The notes beneath the pieces were generated by a model that was given only the letters and a program-made list of their open reading frames with translations, was not told the origin of the DNA and searched no databases. Positions 47,156-59,125 of a stretch of 64,000 nt of DNA are shown here, piece after piece; within the stretch, counting starts at the first letter, position 1, and each line of letters opens with the position of its first letter. Source of the DNA: Cordia subcordata (lineage: Eukaryota; Streptophyta; Magnoliopsida; Boraginales; Cordiaceae); assembly GCA_028554755.1 (NCBI GenBank), contig JAPTOF010000006.1, forward strand, positions 6,380,501 through 6,444,500, written 5' to 3'. The position numbers and the translations under genes were made by a program.

Positions 47156-49285
47156 AAAGGTAAAAGGGTAAAGAAAAAAAAATTAAAATAAGCAAGGGAA
47201 AAAGGACGTTGCTAAAGGATGATAATAAACTATTTTTTTTTAAAAATCAAGTATAATCAAGTTTTTGTTGGCAAATCGTTTTCAGAAAATTTTTTTCTTC
47301 CTTTGGATCAAAACTAGAAATAAAAGCAAAAAAAAAATAAAAGGGAAATGACTAACAGAGCCAAGACAAGAGGAAATTGAAAAGAATTATATTTTAATGG
47401 CCAGGTCTAACCTGTGAAACTACTACTAAAGCAATGCGAACTTTTATGTGCATACATCTATATAAGTCTTAAAATGATTAACTTCCATACACTGACGAAA
47501 AGAAAAAGAAAAGAAAAAAAATTAAACGAAAAAGAGCTTAGACCAATGGAAGTTTAAAATTAAACGAAAAAGATCTTGAATCAGTTCCTTAAATACACCA
47601 CCTAAAGAAAACCTACACCGTAAAATGCTCTATATATTAATGTCCATAAAGCATGTACTAAGTTTAATCCAAAATTTCGCGAATGAACGAATATGATTAA
47701 GACTTACCATAAACAATTCCATAATCTCTTCAATATATTTCTGAAAAAGCACCCTTAAGAAGATTCAAAAAGAGAAGCACTCCTTGCTCCATCTTTCTAC
47801 TACCGTTCTTTGTGACTTTTTTTTTTTTTTAGAAAGAGAAGGTATAAGAATGAATATTAAAAAAAAAAATGCAAATATATAAAGACCCCAAGTCAAGAAA
47901 ATAACTATATGGTCAAATTATGATTTTTATTTATTTATTTATTTGTTATCAAAATAGAGTTCTATTTATATACAACTCCTACTTTATAATACCATTTTGT
48001 GTGCATGTTTGTAAGTGGCTAAGTGGGGGTGAACTACCTGGTCCTCACAGCAATACTCTATATATCTGTTAAACAACATATTTAAACATGTTTTCAAAAT
48101 GCTAAAGTGCTGTTAGTTAGAAATCTGTTAAAATTGCACCTGATAAATTAATTTATAGTAGCATAGACTCATCCCTTATCTTTCAGGTACTTGGGCCTAA
48201 TTGTTGTGGAGGCTTTACGTTTATATCCCCAACCGCCATTGCTAATTCGACGTGCCCTTAGATCAGACCGATTACCAGGTGAGGTCATTTAGATTTGAAA
48301 GAATCTATTTGACTTCTGAATTGATGAGCAAATAAAAGAATGGATTAGTCTGAAAATCCAATCTTTTCAAGTATATGCGTGTACTTCAATTTCTTATTAC
48401 ATTTCTCTTTCCATAATGTGTTGACTCTGATAAGCTTAAAGATGTGGAAGCTAAGAAGTTGGGAAGACATCAGCAATCCTAGATTGTTAAGCACTAGATT
48501 GCTGAATAAAGATGGTCTTCCTACATTGTGCTATCATCCAAACCAGTTTATTTCATATCCTGTTGTTTGCCATGTGAAGTCTAAAGCTCTATTTGACTGT
48601 GCAGGAGGTTTTAATGGGGACAAAGATGGGTACGAGATCCCAGCTGGCACTGATATTTTTGTTTCTGTAAGCACTTAGATCTTCAGTTTCCTATCTTACA
48701 TTTCTGATCATGCTGTTTATTAGATGGATGTGCACATGGTGTTTCTTATTTTCGACATATGTCATGTACATTGTCTAAATCTGTAAGGTCAGGTCTATAA
48801 CCTACATCGGTCTCCATATTTCTGGGACAACCCTAATGAATTTGAACGTGAGAGGTTTCTGAGGTCAAAGGAAAGTCGAGGGATTGAAGGATGGGCTGGT
48901 TTTGATCCATCGCGAAGTCCAGGAGCATTATACCCCAATGAGGTAACCACAACTAATCTGTTATTTCCTTTTTCTGGCTATAGAATCCAAATCTTAGCAG
49001 ACTCTCCACTGGACTCCATAGCAAGATTTTCATGCACCTCTCTTTCTCTATGACCTCATAATATCTGACTTTTCATTCTTACCATTTGGCGGAGGACCAA
49101 GAAAATGTGTCGGAGACCAGTTCGCGTTGATGGAATCAACTATTGCATTGGTAATGTTGCTACAGAAGTTTGATGTGGAGCTAAAAGGATCTCCAGAGTT
49201 TGTAGAGCTTGTTACTGGGGCAACCCCCATTCACACAAAGAATGGACTCTGGTGCAAATTGAGAAGAAGGTCGAGTGCTCACTGA

Positions 49286-51087
49286 AAGTTTACTATACAA
49301 TAGATCAAAAATTAGAATGTATAGTCTTATTAATTAATGCTTGTTGGAAATTGTTGTGTCCACAAACTTTACATCATGTGAGAAATATATCACTAATTTA
49401 CTGATTATTTTTGATAAATCTAGCCGTATTTTTAACGCTAAGGATAAATTTGACTAGTTTTGGAAACATTGCGGGACTGAATTAGGTCTTTTTAAAATAA
49501 TGGGAGACTAATTTGAAAAGAAAAAGGTGATAAAGGACTAGTTGTACTATGTCGCAACTTTTCTTGAAAAATGTATGGTAAGAATAGCAAAATGCCAAGG
49601 ACCTCGGACCAAAAATCATTCTTTTGCCGCTAACCAAAACAACTTCAACTGCAGCTGTGGTATATTACAGTCACGTGAAATTATGGAGTATGATCGTTTC
49701 ATAATATTAGGGTTTGTTTGAATTTTTCTTTTAATGAAAAATATTTTTTTAATAATTAGTTTGTGTTGACACTCAAACTTTGTGCATTATTTGACTCCAA
49801 AAATCCTACTCCACATGCCTTATCTTATTATTAAAAATTTTATTTAGTTATTATTTAAAAGATGGTTTAAATGATTTAGGACTTATTTGGATTGGTCTTT
49901 TTTTAGGAAAAACTATTTTTTTTCTTAAAAAAATTATATTAAATTTACAATAACTATTTGATTTGACTTAAAAAAAAAAGCTAAAACTTTGGGGGTGGGA
50001 AAAGAAACTCAAATACAATTTTTTTTTAAAATTAAAATTTTTAACTTTTAAAAAAAAAACTGTTTTTTAGAAGTTATTAAAAGAACACTTTACCCTGAGA
50101 CTGCCTTTTTCTAGGAGTGAAGTTCTGGGTTGAATTACCATGGGGACAGGAATTGGGTTGGGGGGTCTGTATTCCGTGGGCACGATAGATTGTGTTGGGA
50201 TTGAGGGTTTCTTAAAAAAAAATTACATTTTATATATATTTATGAGTTTATATTGTTCTCACTACATAATGTGAAATTTAATGGTAAAGAATTTGGTTAT
50301 TATAATTATAAATAATTTTAGTTATTTTTAATCACTTTTGAATAATAAAAAATTTTTAAGAATCTTCACGTTGATACAAATGCTCTCAACAGATTCAAGA
50401 ATTACATTCTTTTTATAATAATTATGAAAGTGATACTTTCAGCAATGATATCCAGAAAAATCACTGAAGCTACATAGTTCAACAAACAAAAACAACTATA
50501 ACACAATATGTTACTGTCATGCCCTCATGGGATTGTGACCGTTGCGAGCCCAAGCCCGCAAGGCTCTATAACCACAATGCAAATAACTAGATCTCATCAA
50601 ACCTATAACCAGAGCGGCTACAACTTTAACAATTCAAGTATTTTCTCCATATGCAATTAGATTCAGGGCTTGTTTGGATTGATTTTTAAATTTTTTTTTT
50701 TTTAACAACTTTTGAGTAATGTTCTTCTTCGAGAAGCTAAAAGTTTCTGACTTTTTACAAAAAATTGTATTTGAGCAGTCAAGCCAAATAGTTATTATAA
50801 AAAGAATGTACCTTTTTTTAAGTGAAAATTTTTTTTGGAAGGAAAAGAAAAAACCAACGCAAACAGGACCTCAGAATTTCTGCAAGAAACAGTGATCTAT
50901 GGAAGGATAATCACTGATATAAAGATCTTTACGACTTTATCTTGATCCGGCAAAAAGAGAAGTTCTTTACGAGTAATCAAGAAGTTGAGTAGAAACAGAT
51001 GTAATAATCTGTAAGCACATGATACCAGTTTGCAAGCGATAGATGCATGTACTGTAACTAACAAAATCCATATGCAGTCGAGCATTA
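49286..51087. other. Intergenic spacer between convergent loci
   Basis: 3' flanks of the P450 locus and of the TRAF-type gene. Contains a one-ended relic of the TTTGGATTG MITE family near 49880, a short LTR relic near 50516-50575 (TGTCATGCCC ... AAGCCCGCAAGGCTC) and a complete MITE. No gene was recognised. Confidence 0.55.
50666..50870. mobile_element. MITE of the TTTGGATTG family (205 bp)
   Basis: Inverted ends GGGCTTGTTTGGATTG on the left and AACGCAAACAGGACC on the right, with one or two mismatches, flanked by TCA on both sides (50663-50665 and 50871-50873). The interior is complementary A/T runs, as in the 24.8-kb MITE. Confidence 0.72.
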
Positions 51088-53212
51088 TCAGACCCCTTTA
51101 TGGTCTTCAGTGGTTGACTGTAAAACTTCTCCCTTTTCACTAGGTGATTCCGTGCCCTCTTCACTTGACGATGATGAAGCTGACTCTTCATTTTTGCCAA
51201 TTGATACTTGGTTCTTGTCATGCGTGTTCGATGAATCTGAGGTTTGTTTTCTGTCTATTGACTCACCATCCTCGTCACTGGGCTTTGGTTTTGTTTCAGT
51301 TTCTCCTGGAGGGCCAAGCTTTGCATCAAGGTCCTCGACAGAATCCGGTGCGGATCTTGTGTCACTAGAAGCAGCTAGTGGCTCAGGAGAAGCTGACTCT
51401 GGGTCCTCTTCAGTGGGCTTCTCAGGAGAAGCTGGCCTTTCCTTTTTGTCAACCGACTCTGGGTCCTCGTCTCTGGGCTTTAGTTTAGTTTGTTCTAAAG
51501 GTCCAAGATTAGTGTCAAGATCTTTGCCAGATGTCGGATCTGGAGAAGCTGAGGTTTCTTTTTTGTCAATAGACTCTCTGTTTGCTTCACTTGTGGTTGA
51601 TGATGGGCTCTCTGTTTTGTCTATTGACTCCGGGTCCTCTTTGCCGGGCTCCGGTTCTGGTTTAGTTATTTCTAGAGGTCCAAGCTTTGAATCAAGGTCT
51701 TTGACGGTATATGCTAAGGATCTTGCATCCCGAAGAGTAACTAGTCTTTCAGGAGAGGATAACTGTAACAAGAAGGGAAAATCAAAGAAACAACATTAAG
51801 AAGCACCAACTGTCAATAAGCCATTACCATGAACTTTAAATACAGGGTAACCAGAAAAGCTGAATGCCAGCTATTTGGAAGTTTCCAGAAAAGAAAAAGC
51901 AATCAGAGAGCTTGAAAAGTAGGCACCAAATATGTATACTTTCTAATTTCTTGTGTTCTATGTATGCGCTTTGTATATCTGCTGTGCCTTTTGCAGTTTC
52001 CTATTGTCTTGTTTGGGTCAATAAAATCATGAAGAATCTATTGTGCTTATATATACAATCAGCCACACCTCCTTCAGTTCCGTATAAGACGGAAAGTACC
52101 AAGTCCAAAAGCAACTTATTTATTGACAACTGGTGCATTAGAACTCAGCAGAAGGTGAACAAAATTTACATTTACCATCAACTATGATTAATATTTCTCA
52201 GGCGTACTGAATTGACCAAATATATATATTCTTTTCGTTCATGAACACAGAGAACACTAAAACATACAAACACTGGTAAACAACTTACCTCCGTAATTTG
52301 CTCCGCCCTTTTCTTCAGATCATTTGTGTTTGCTTGCTTGTAAAGACCTTGAAGAACACAAACTAAGTGATCCTGTAGACCATCCAATCTGTGCTCGTTT
52401 ATTTTGCATTGAGGTATAGTAGATTTGCAGCCTACTGGGTAAAAGGGACAGTTCACAAGCTTCATTGGACAAACAGTTATACAGTGCCGATCCATCTCAC
52501 GCCTCATAAGGATCTCAGGACATTGCTGCTCACATGGAATTATTTTGAAAGGACAGATTGAGTCGTGATGCTCCAGCTGACCTGCACTAAATCTGGCATT
52601 GCAACCCTCATTCTCACAGTTTATGGTCTTGAAATTGCAGTTCAACCTATGTTCATCTAGTTCTTCTGGACTCTTAAATTTCATATTGCAGTGAAATTCA
52701 TTCTTAAAGTCGACATTCTTTACTAATGTTCGTGCAACTGCCTCTCTCCTCCCCATCAACCAAAATCCATCGAGCTCCATCTCTTGTACAAAGTCATCTA
52801 TTCTGTCTTCTCTTCTGTCACTTAATATCCAAGTTGACACCTTGCTCCATATATTTTTCTTGGAGCTAACAAAATTATCAATAAAATCAGAAACAATATC
52901 GAAGGGGTGGTCAGACACTTCCGCATCAGGATCACCATCTAAGACCATAAGTTCTGCAACAAAAGTTTCACTTCTATTGGTAAGATAGTCCACCATTTCT
53001 CTTCTAATATCAACCGCCACTGATCCAGCATTCCTTATAAGATCACCTGTTGTGTTGTCAACACAGGCAGAGGCCAATCCTGGAAGGAGTGCTTCTGCTA
53101 TCTTGTGAACTACTTCTGAATCAAAAAGATCACAATGGTACATGGGACCTGCATCTTTTGCTTCTTCCAGTTTTTCAGGTTTGACCTCATCCCCATTTGC
53201 AGGTGGGTCCAT
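51088..53212 (-). CDS. TRAF-type zinc-finger protein with repetitive acidic C-terminus
   Basis: Exons 53212-52289 and 51762-51088 (minus strand) join in phase to about 532 residues. The first 308 residues contain a helical N-terminal part and, from about 175 to 285, closely spaced Cys/His residues of the TRAF-type zinc-finger family (C175, H188, C192, C199, C204, H216, C220, C227, C231, H243, C248, C255, C262, H274, H282, C285). The second exon is Ser/Pro/Glu/Lys-rich and probably disordered. It repeats a DLD.KLGP block plus DEDPESIDKK-like tail about three times. No RING or MATH domain was seen, so ubiquitin ligase activity cannot be claimed; the likely role is protein binding. The start MDPPANGDEV is preferred over upstream in-frame ATGs, which lie in AT-rich, leader-like sequence. 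Further C-terminal exons cannot be excluded. Confidence 0.85.
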
Positions 53213-54733
53213 GCTTAAAAATTCTTTAAATATCAAGAGAAAAAGAAAAATTACCCTTCCGTTGACATCAAATTCAAAATTTTTTGATGTAGCGAATTTA
53301 TAAATGAAGGCTAAAATTGAAATTGTTAGAAGCATAGAATTGAAACCTAAAATTGAACTCTCAGAAGACCTCTGGAAAAGGAACAAAGGAAAAGAACACA
53401 GCATCGGACAAGCACTAGAGATGAAGAGACTGCAAATTTTCACTTTTTCTGTAGATATATTCGCAAAATTCAGTTAGTGCTCTTTTCTTTGCATCAATCA
53501 TATTAACTACGTTTCCCAAGCATCATGTTTGGATCAAGGCTGCTAAAGATAATAATCTCCACCGAGGAAAAAGGCAACAATTTTCTTTTACTAACTACCC
53601 CATCCCTTGCCTAAAAGAGAAAGCCAGAAAAATGTAATAACAAAGCAACAACACCTTGCAGGTCGAAAGCAACAATTGCAGAATGGTTCAACACCACTAG
53701 TGTACTAGGAAGCGCGACAGTCCCATAGTTCAAAGATGACAGAAATAAATCTTGTAATCACAGTAGAACCATAACCCACATTTCTTGCATAAACATGCTC
53801 GGCCTAGAATACTAAGATATTTTGAACCGAGCATTAGCTGGGAAAGGCTATGTATTATTGATTTGCCAAGACTGGCTTTCGCGCAACAGGAAGCATGTAA
53901 TCCATAGACGGCCCTAAGGAATTTGCAAACAATTGTTCCATAATCCGACATCTACAAATTGAACGGCCCATACAATTTAAGCTCCAACATACATTTCATA
54001 ACAATGAGGATGATCAGAAAAAGGAAAAAAGAGGTCACAACCTCCAAAATTTTCGACTTTCAGACAAATGATCAGATAATAGCCCTTCATAATAGTTTAG
54101 CCTTTTAGACGAAGTGATCAATAGATTGTCTATACCAGTTACAAATAAAGTCTCAGACCCTTTTCAAAACTGAAAAGTTCTTCAATTGACAAAAACAAAT
54201 CCAGTAAGAAAAAAAAACATTCTTGAAAATGTATTAAAGCCAATCAACATTCCATTGTTAACACTAAATCAAGATCAAGATAGACGAAGAGATTACCTTT
54301 AGCTTGAGAGTACTGAAAAAATGTTTGGATCAAATGAGAAAACAAAGAAACTTCGAATCAAAATCAACAAATGGGCATCTGCAGAGGTGCATATATCTGA
54401 AGATTAATCCAATGTGAATTCAAATTTGAAAGGTGATACACTTTTTGTTATACGGCTCAAGAAGAAAAAGCTAAAACACAAGAACGAAAATTATATATGA
54501 AAAAAAGAGATAATGAAAAAGAAAATGATGAAACGTACCTAAAAATTGTTGCAATGGGGTTTGCAGATGGTGCGATCAGAAAAAAAATGAGTACATTTTG
54601 GCTGATTTTGCGGGGACTGGAAAGTGGAAAAAGTCACATTCTGTTTGTCATGTTCGTAGGATGTGTTGAGTGATGATATTACAATCTTACTATAAATAGT
54701 TGTGACCGTTTCCTCATCAAAGGTGGGATACAC
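53213..54733 (-). other. 5' leader region of the TRAF-type gene
   Basis: Upstream of the start codon. Minus-strand donor-like sites near 54296 (CTAAAG|GTAATC) and 54538 (TTTTTAG|GTACGT) suggest one or two noncoding leader exons. TATAAATAG at 54691-54699 is on the plus strand and so is not a clean promoter for this gene. No separate gene was seen. Confidence 0.45.
54699..54732. repeat. 34-bp direct repeat, copy 1
   Basis: GTTGTGACCGTTTCCTCATC continuing to GGTGGGATACAC. It matches 56986-57019 at about 30 of 34 positions. Confidence 0.88.
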
Positions 54734-56985
54734 TGCCGGATCTAGAGGATGTTTGACTTTACGTTTTTAAGATGCTTATAAGTAATTGATGTTTTTAAGT
54801 AATTTTTTAATTTATAAGCAAAATAATAAAGAAATAAGAAAGTATTTGAATAAAATGTGTTAATTGGATGCGTTGAGTGTTAATATTATAAACTCACTAG
54901 TTATCTTGAAATTCATATTTTACACGAATCAATCTTTAAATTTTATTTTTTAATTTAAGAAAAGAATATATTCTCATAATGCTTCATATACATCAATCTT
55001 ATAATTTTATTTCTTTTTTTGAGAGAAGGGCATAATTCTCAAAAATCCAAAAATATCTGCTCATGCAACAAAATTTGAAATAGTTTAAATAGAAAAAGTT
55101 TACAATATTTGCAAGAAGTGTCAGATTCTCAAAGACATTATCTTGAATGACTTTTGCATAATCTAAAATAATTTGTCCAGATGAATTATGATATTCTTAA
55201 TACTTGAACTCTCTCTACTATATAAAACTACAAATGATAGAACTATACAAAACTATATGTTCTAATTAACCTCGTGCTGCTTGGTGTATTGTATACCTTG
55301 TTAAAAACCATCATATATAGGTGTTAAAAGAGATTAAGCCTTCAATATCACATTCATGGTTGAATGCCAGGAGTTGTAAAACCTCCAAATAATAGTCCAA
55401 GAATATGGAGAAATTCCAAAAGTCTCATAACACTTTGGAATTCATATCCAAGTTAATGGAGAGACCAAAGGTCTCAAAATAATAATGAAAAAATCTTTAA
55501 TTTCTCACTCATTTCTAACATATATAATAGTATATATTATATACCTTATAAATAATAGATTTGCACTTACTTTGATATAACTTTGGGTGTAATAATTAGT
55601 TATATATAATTAGTTGACCCACTATCCAAAATATATAATGAGGTCTTACAAAATTAAAATCATTAGATATTCAAATTGCATGGATCTATTAAATTTTTTT
55701 TTTATGTTTTATACCTATTTATAAAAATTCTTTAACTTGATTTGATGTGTGAATTATTTTTTTATGATAACTTTAGAATCTTCACATGATTTATTTAATA
55801 AATATTTTAAAATTAGAGAAGATAGAGAAGACAATTGGGTTGCATCATTTAAGTCATACATTATTAAAAATTTAACAATATAAATTAAATTGAACAGTTT
55901 TTAAAATAATTGAAATTGATTTAGATATTTTGAAAAAATGAGAATTAACTTGAGAAAAAAGAAAGAGAAATAGTGGAAATTGTAGCAATTTTTAAAATTT
56001 TTCATATTAAATAGTAATTATTTTATAGATAAATTAACAAAAATGAATCATAGAAACATGACATGTGGCACCACTTAAAACATGAATGTGGTAAGCCTAT
56101 GACATTAAAAAAAACATGAGATATAATTTTATAACTATTATTGTTATATATAGATATATAGATATATAGATATAGATGCTATATAGATTTCTTTTTTAAT
56201 GTCATATAGATATAGATGTAGATGTTATAAAGATATAGATGTTATATAGATTTCTTTTTTTTTTCTCTTTCTTTTTATTTGATTATATTAATCAACTATT
56301 TTATCATGTTTAATATGTAATTTAAATGATGTAATAATCTTTTCTAAAACAATTAAATACTAATGACAATTGCATTTTGCAAATCACACTTGCAAGATTA
56401 CTCTATTTTATTAGCCGATGTGGTACTTTAAGAGGAGCTTATGTTGCATCTAAGGAAGATCTTATGTGGCATTCACATAGAAGCTTATGTGTCATTCAAA
56501 GATCTATTAATTTTACCTGAGGTATAACTTTATATATATAGTCTAGATAGATATGTAGATATAGATGTATTTATTATAATCTAAAACCCGTACAAAATTG
56601 AATGATTAAAAAAAAAGGATGTTTTTCATTATTGCTTGGCTTATATGTCATTCCCTACTTGGATTCGATTCCTTATATAATATTTTAACCGACTATTATA
56701 TCATTTTTAGTATAAAATTTAAATGACGTAATACTCCTTTTTTATATTTAAATATTGATGACAATTGCAATTGCAAAAATTTTCTTTTATAAACTTATGT
56801 GGTATTTAAAGAGAAGTTTATGCGATATTTAAAGAGAAGCTTATGTGGCATTTAAAGTGAAGCTTATGTGGCATCCAAAGAGTAGCATATGTGGCATCTA
56901 AAGAGAAGTTTGTGTGGCATTCAAAAAGCTCTTAAGTTCTCTTGCGGTATAACTTTACATAGATGATGATGATGATGATTACATC
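54733..56985. other. AT-rich segment between two 34-bp direct repeats
   Basis: 2.25 kb with no gene. Its right half holds two related blocks (about 56270-56540 and 56670-56960) that share ATCA.TTTTTA, AATTTAAATGA.GTAATA, GATGACAATTGCA and AGCTTATGTGGCAT phrases in order. The second block ends in a 23-bp minisatellite. (GATATA)-like runs occur near 56150-56220. Confidence 0.6.
56793..56930 (+). repeat. 23-bp minisatellite, 6 units
   Basis: Units start at 56793, 56816, 56839, 56862, 56885 and 56908. The consensus begins GCTTATGTGGCATTTAAAG and ends AGAA. Related but more scattered units lie at about 56420-56500. Confidence 0.92.
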
Positions 56986-57019
56986 GTTATGACCGTTTCC
57001 ACATCAGAGGTGGGATACA
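56986..57019. repeat. 34-bp direct repeat, copy 2
   Basis: GTTATGACCGTTTCCACATC continuing to GGTGGGATACAT. Partner of 54699-54732. Confidence 0.88.
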
Positions 57020-58208
57020 TCCCCAATTTAAGTATAAAAGCAATTCCGTTTATTTAATTATGTTATTTTTTGAGGGTTTATTTGGTATAACCGCTATTAT
57101 TTGTTTTCATTTTTGTTGATCAAAATTAAGAAAATTAAGTTGTTTGCTTTAGTTGTCAGTTTTTGTTTTATTTTTGTAATTTTGGTAAGCAAGACAAGAT
57201 AATTTTCTCTTGTGGTAACAGGTTATCAAAATTTGCATTCATGTTCTAATTTAAAAAAAAAACTTATTAAAATCATTTTAATAGAAATATTTTTTCTAAA
57301 ACTCAATATTAACTAATTGAATTATTTTTTCAAAATATTAAATTTATTTTTTTCAAAATATTTAAAAATTAAAATAAATTGTTATAGAAAAAGTAACTTT
57401 TAAATTTTTTGAGTATTTTTAATAAATTAAAATTATTTTTCAAAGTTACTTCTTCAAACTCTAAATTTATATAAAATAATTTTCAAAAAAATCTTTTGTT
57501 AAATTCATTTTTTAAAATTAGAATTGTTTTTAGGAAGTAGGATATCAAAAATTAAAATTAATTTTTTACAATTAATTTCCAAAAAATTAAAATTAAATTT
57601 TAAATAAAAATTTTAAAAAAATTTGTATTTAAAGAAATAATTTTTCAAGGAAAGTAAATCTATTTTCAAGAATAAAATCTTTACAACAAATATAATTCAT
57701 TTTTTAATTAATTTTCAAAGAAAATTTAAATTATTTCACTAATATCCTATTCTAATAAATTTTACAATATAAGCAAATAAGTATTTAATTCTTGTTTACA
57801 AATTTTATGATATAACCAGGTAAGTTTATGTTTTTTTTTAGTTATTGTTTTCAATTTTTTGTTTATGTTTTAAATTCATATTTAAAAAATTTTGGTAATT
57901 GTTACTAGTCATTAGTTATTGATTAATTGATTTTTTTATTTAAAAAAGTACATAATGAAATAGAGAAATAAGCATTTTAGAAAATATGTCTTCTAAGGAA
58001 TTTTACTTTAACAAACAGACTAACATAGTTATAATTATATTTTTTTTGTAGGTTAAAATTGAAGATCTTCTTATTTGATTAATTCTTGGGGGTTGTCTTA
58101 GCTAAATCCTTATTTTGGACCTTAACCTTACTAAAAAAAGCCTCAAGTCGTCGAGTGTAGGTCTTGAATAGGCCTTGAATTCCTATGAAGAGTCAAAAAG
58201 TATATTAA
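57020..58208. other. Very AT-rich spacer
   Basis: Dominated by AAAATT/TTTTAA permutations. No gene, element end or RNA was recognised. Confidence 0.55.
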
Positions 58209-58993
58209 GATTACATTTGGTATGCAGGGATGACTTGGAATGGAATCGTCATTCCAACTTCTCATTTCCTTTCTTTAGTTAGGTGGAACTAATTGAAGTC
58301 GAAAAGCTCATTCTTATGGAATGACCTTTCCAGAAAAAAATAAGAAACCTCATTCTTTAGCCAAACCCAAGAAATGAGTATTCCAACTTAAGTTGGAATC
58401 ATAAAAAATAAAATAAAACCAAAAAATAATTTATTATTCTTCGTCTAAATCTTCAATTGTTATTAAACAAATAAAAAATAAAAAATTAAAAATTAAAAAA
58501 GCAAAAATTTAAAAATTTAAAAAATTAAAAATACACATTTTTTAATCAATTTTTAACTCTTTTTCACTCAAAAAAATAGGTGTAGTTCTATTAGATGATT
58601 AACTTTTCTCTCAATTATATTAGAAAAGTAAATAAATTGAAATATAGTGATAAAAATAAAAAATAATTGAATAAATAATGCTATGTTTTATCGTTGATCA
58701 AAAGATTGAGTATTTTAATTTATGTTAATATTGTATAAAAATAATTGTTACATATAAGTCTAAATTTATGCCAAATTAAAGAATAAGTGTATTTTGGTTA
58801 ATTGAATTGATTTTTATTCTGTTCTAATTTTGTTTTAAAATAATTTTACCAAATATATCAAATTAGATAATCATTCCATTCTAACTTTTTTTTATAGTTT
58901 TAACCAAACATAAGAAAAAGAAAAAGTATTCCATAGCCATTCTGCCTTGAATGACCATTCATTCCAAACCATTACATTATACCAAACGGACCC
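58209..58993. mobile_element. Harbinger-like MITE or non-autonomous element (785 bp)
   Basis: Left end GATTACATTTGGTATGCAGG and, read inward on the minus strand, right end GGGTCCGTTTGGTATAATGT. Both continue into a GGAATG-rich stretch (GACTTGGAATGGAAT on the left, GGTTTGGAATGAATG on the right). TAA flanks both ends (58206-58208 and 58994-58996). The interior is AT-rich and noncoding. Confidence 0.68.
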
Positions 58994-59125
58994 TAAAAAC
59001 CTTGTGTTCTTGTTCTTTTAGTCGAGTAGATTGTGAGATTTATAAACAATCTAATAAGGGCCAAGTATAATTCGGTTATTAACAAAAAACTGAATCGGAA
59101 CTAAATAGAAATAATAATTCAGTTA
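58994..59125. other. Short spacer with CGGTTATT motifs
   Basis: Contains TTCGGTTATTAAC-like phrases that reappear beyond the next element (about 61060-61600). That suggests the element at 59126 split an older repeat. Confidence 0.4.

Larger units (their letters stand above)
45424..48049. mobile_element. LTR-like insertion (2,626 bp) in a P450 intron
   Basis: Starts TGTCACGCCCC and ends CCTCACA, obeying TG...CA, and is flanked by a perfect 5-bp duplication, GCAAT (45419-45423 and 48050-48054). No coding region or internal repeat pair was recognised, so a large solo LTR or a non-autonomous element fits. The TGTCACGCCC start is common in plant LTRs. A short relic of a similar start (TGTCATGCCC) lies near 50516. 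Microsatellites lie inside. Confidence 0.65.
27855..49285 (+). pseudogene. CYP97B: CYP97B-type cytochrome P450, disrupted
   Basis: CYP97 enzymes are plastid P450s of the carotenoid hydroxylase clan; the B class role is less certain. Segments: 27855-28018 (serine-rich, transit-peptide-like), 29062-29242, 29850-29957, 31952-32036, 33758-33999, 35359-35532, 36233-36254 plus 44406-44431, 44517-44576, 44845-44931, 45129-45217, 48187-48278, 48605-48666, 48793-48942, 49058-49285. All join in phase. Motifs are the I-helix AGHETT, the K-helix EALR and the heme loop [10 protein letters not shown]. Lesions: TGA at 29204-29206 where the family has Arg (CGA), AA instead of AG at 29848-29849, a MULE inside the seventh segment, an 85-bp duplication across the I-helix exon end, and no AG before 49058. 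The family's PERF motif reads RERF. A product from this copy is unlikely. Another copy elsewhere in the genome is probable but unseen. Confidence 0.9.

Noticed and set aside
51110..51799. Plus-strand open frame of 229 codons
   Set aside because: It is antisense to the Ser/Glu-rich repeat exon of the TRAF-type gene. Repetitive coding sequence often leaves the opposite strand open, and the minus-strand frame splices in phase to the zinc-finger exon.
53213..53443. In-frame N-terminal extension of the TRAF-type protein starting at 53443
   Set aside because: The extra residues are hydrophobic, AT-driven and unlike the family. The conserved-looking start is MDPPANGDEV at 53212, and the upstream part is better read as a leader.
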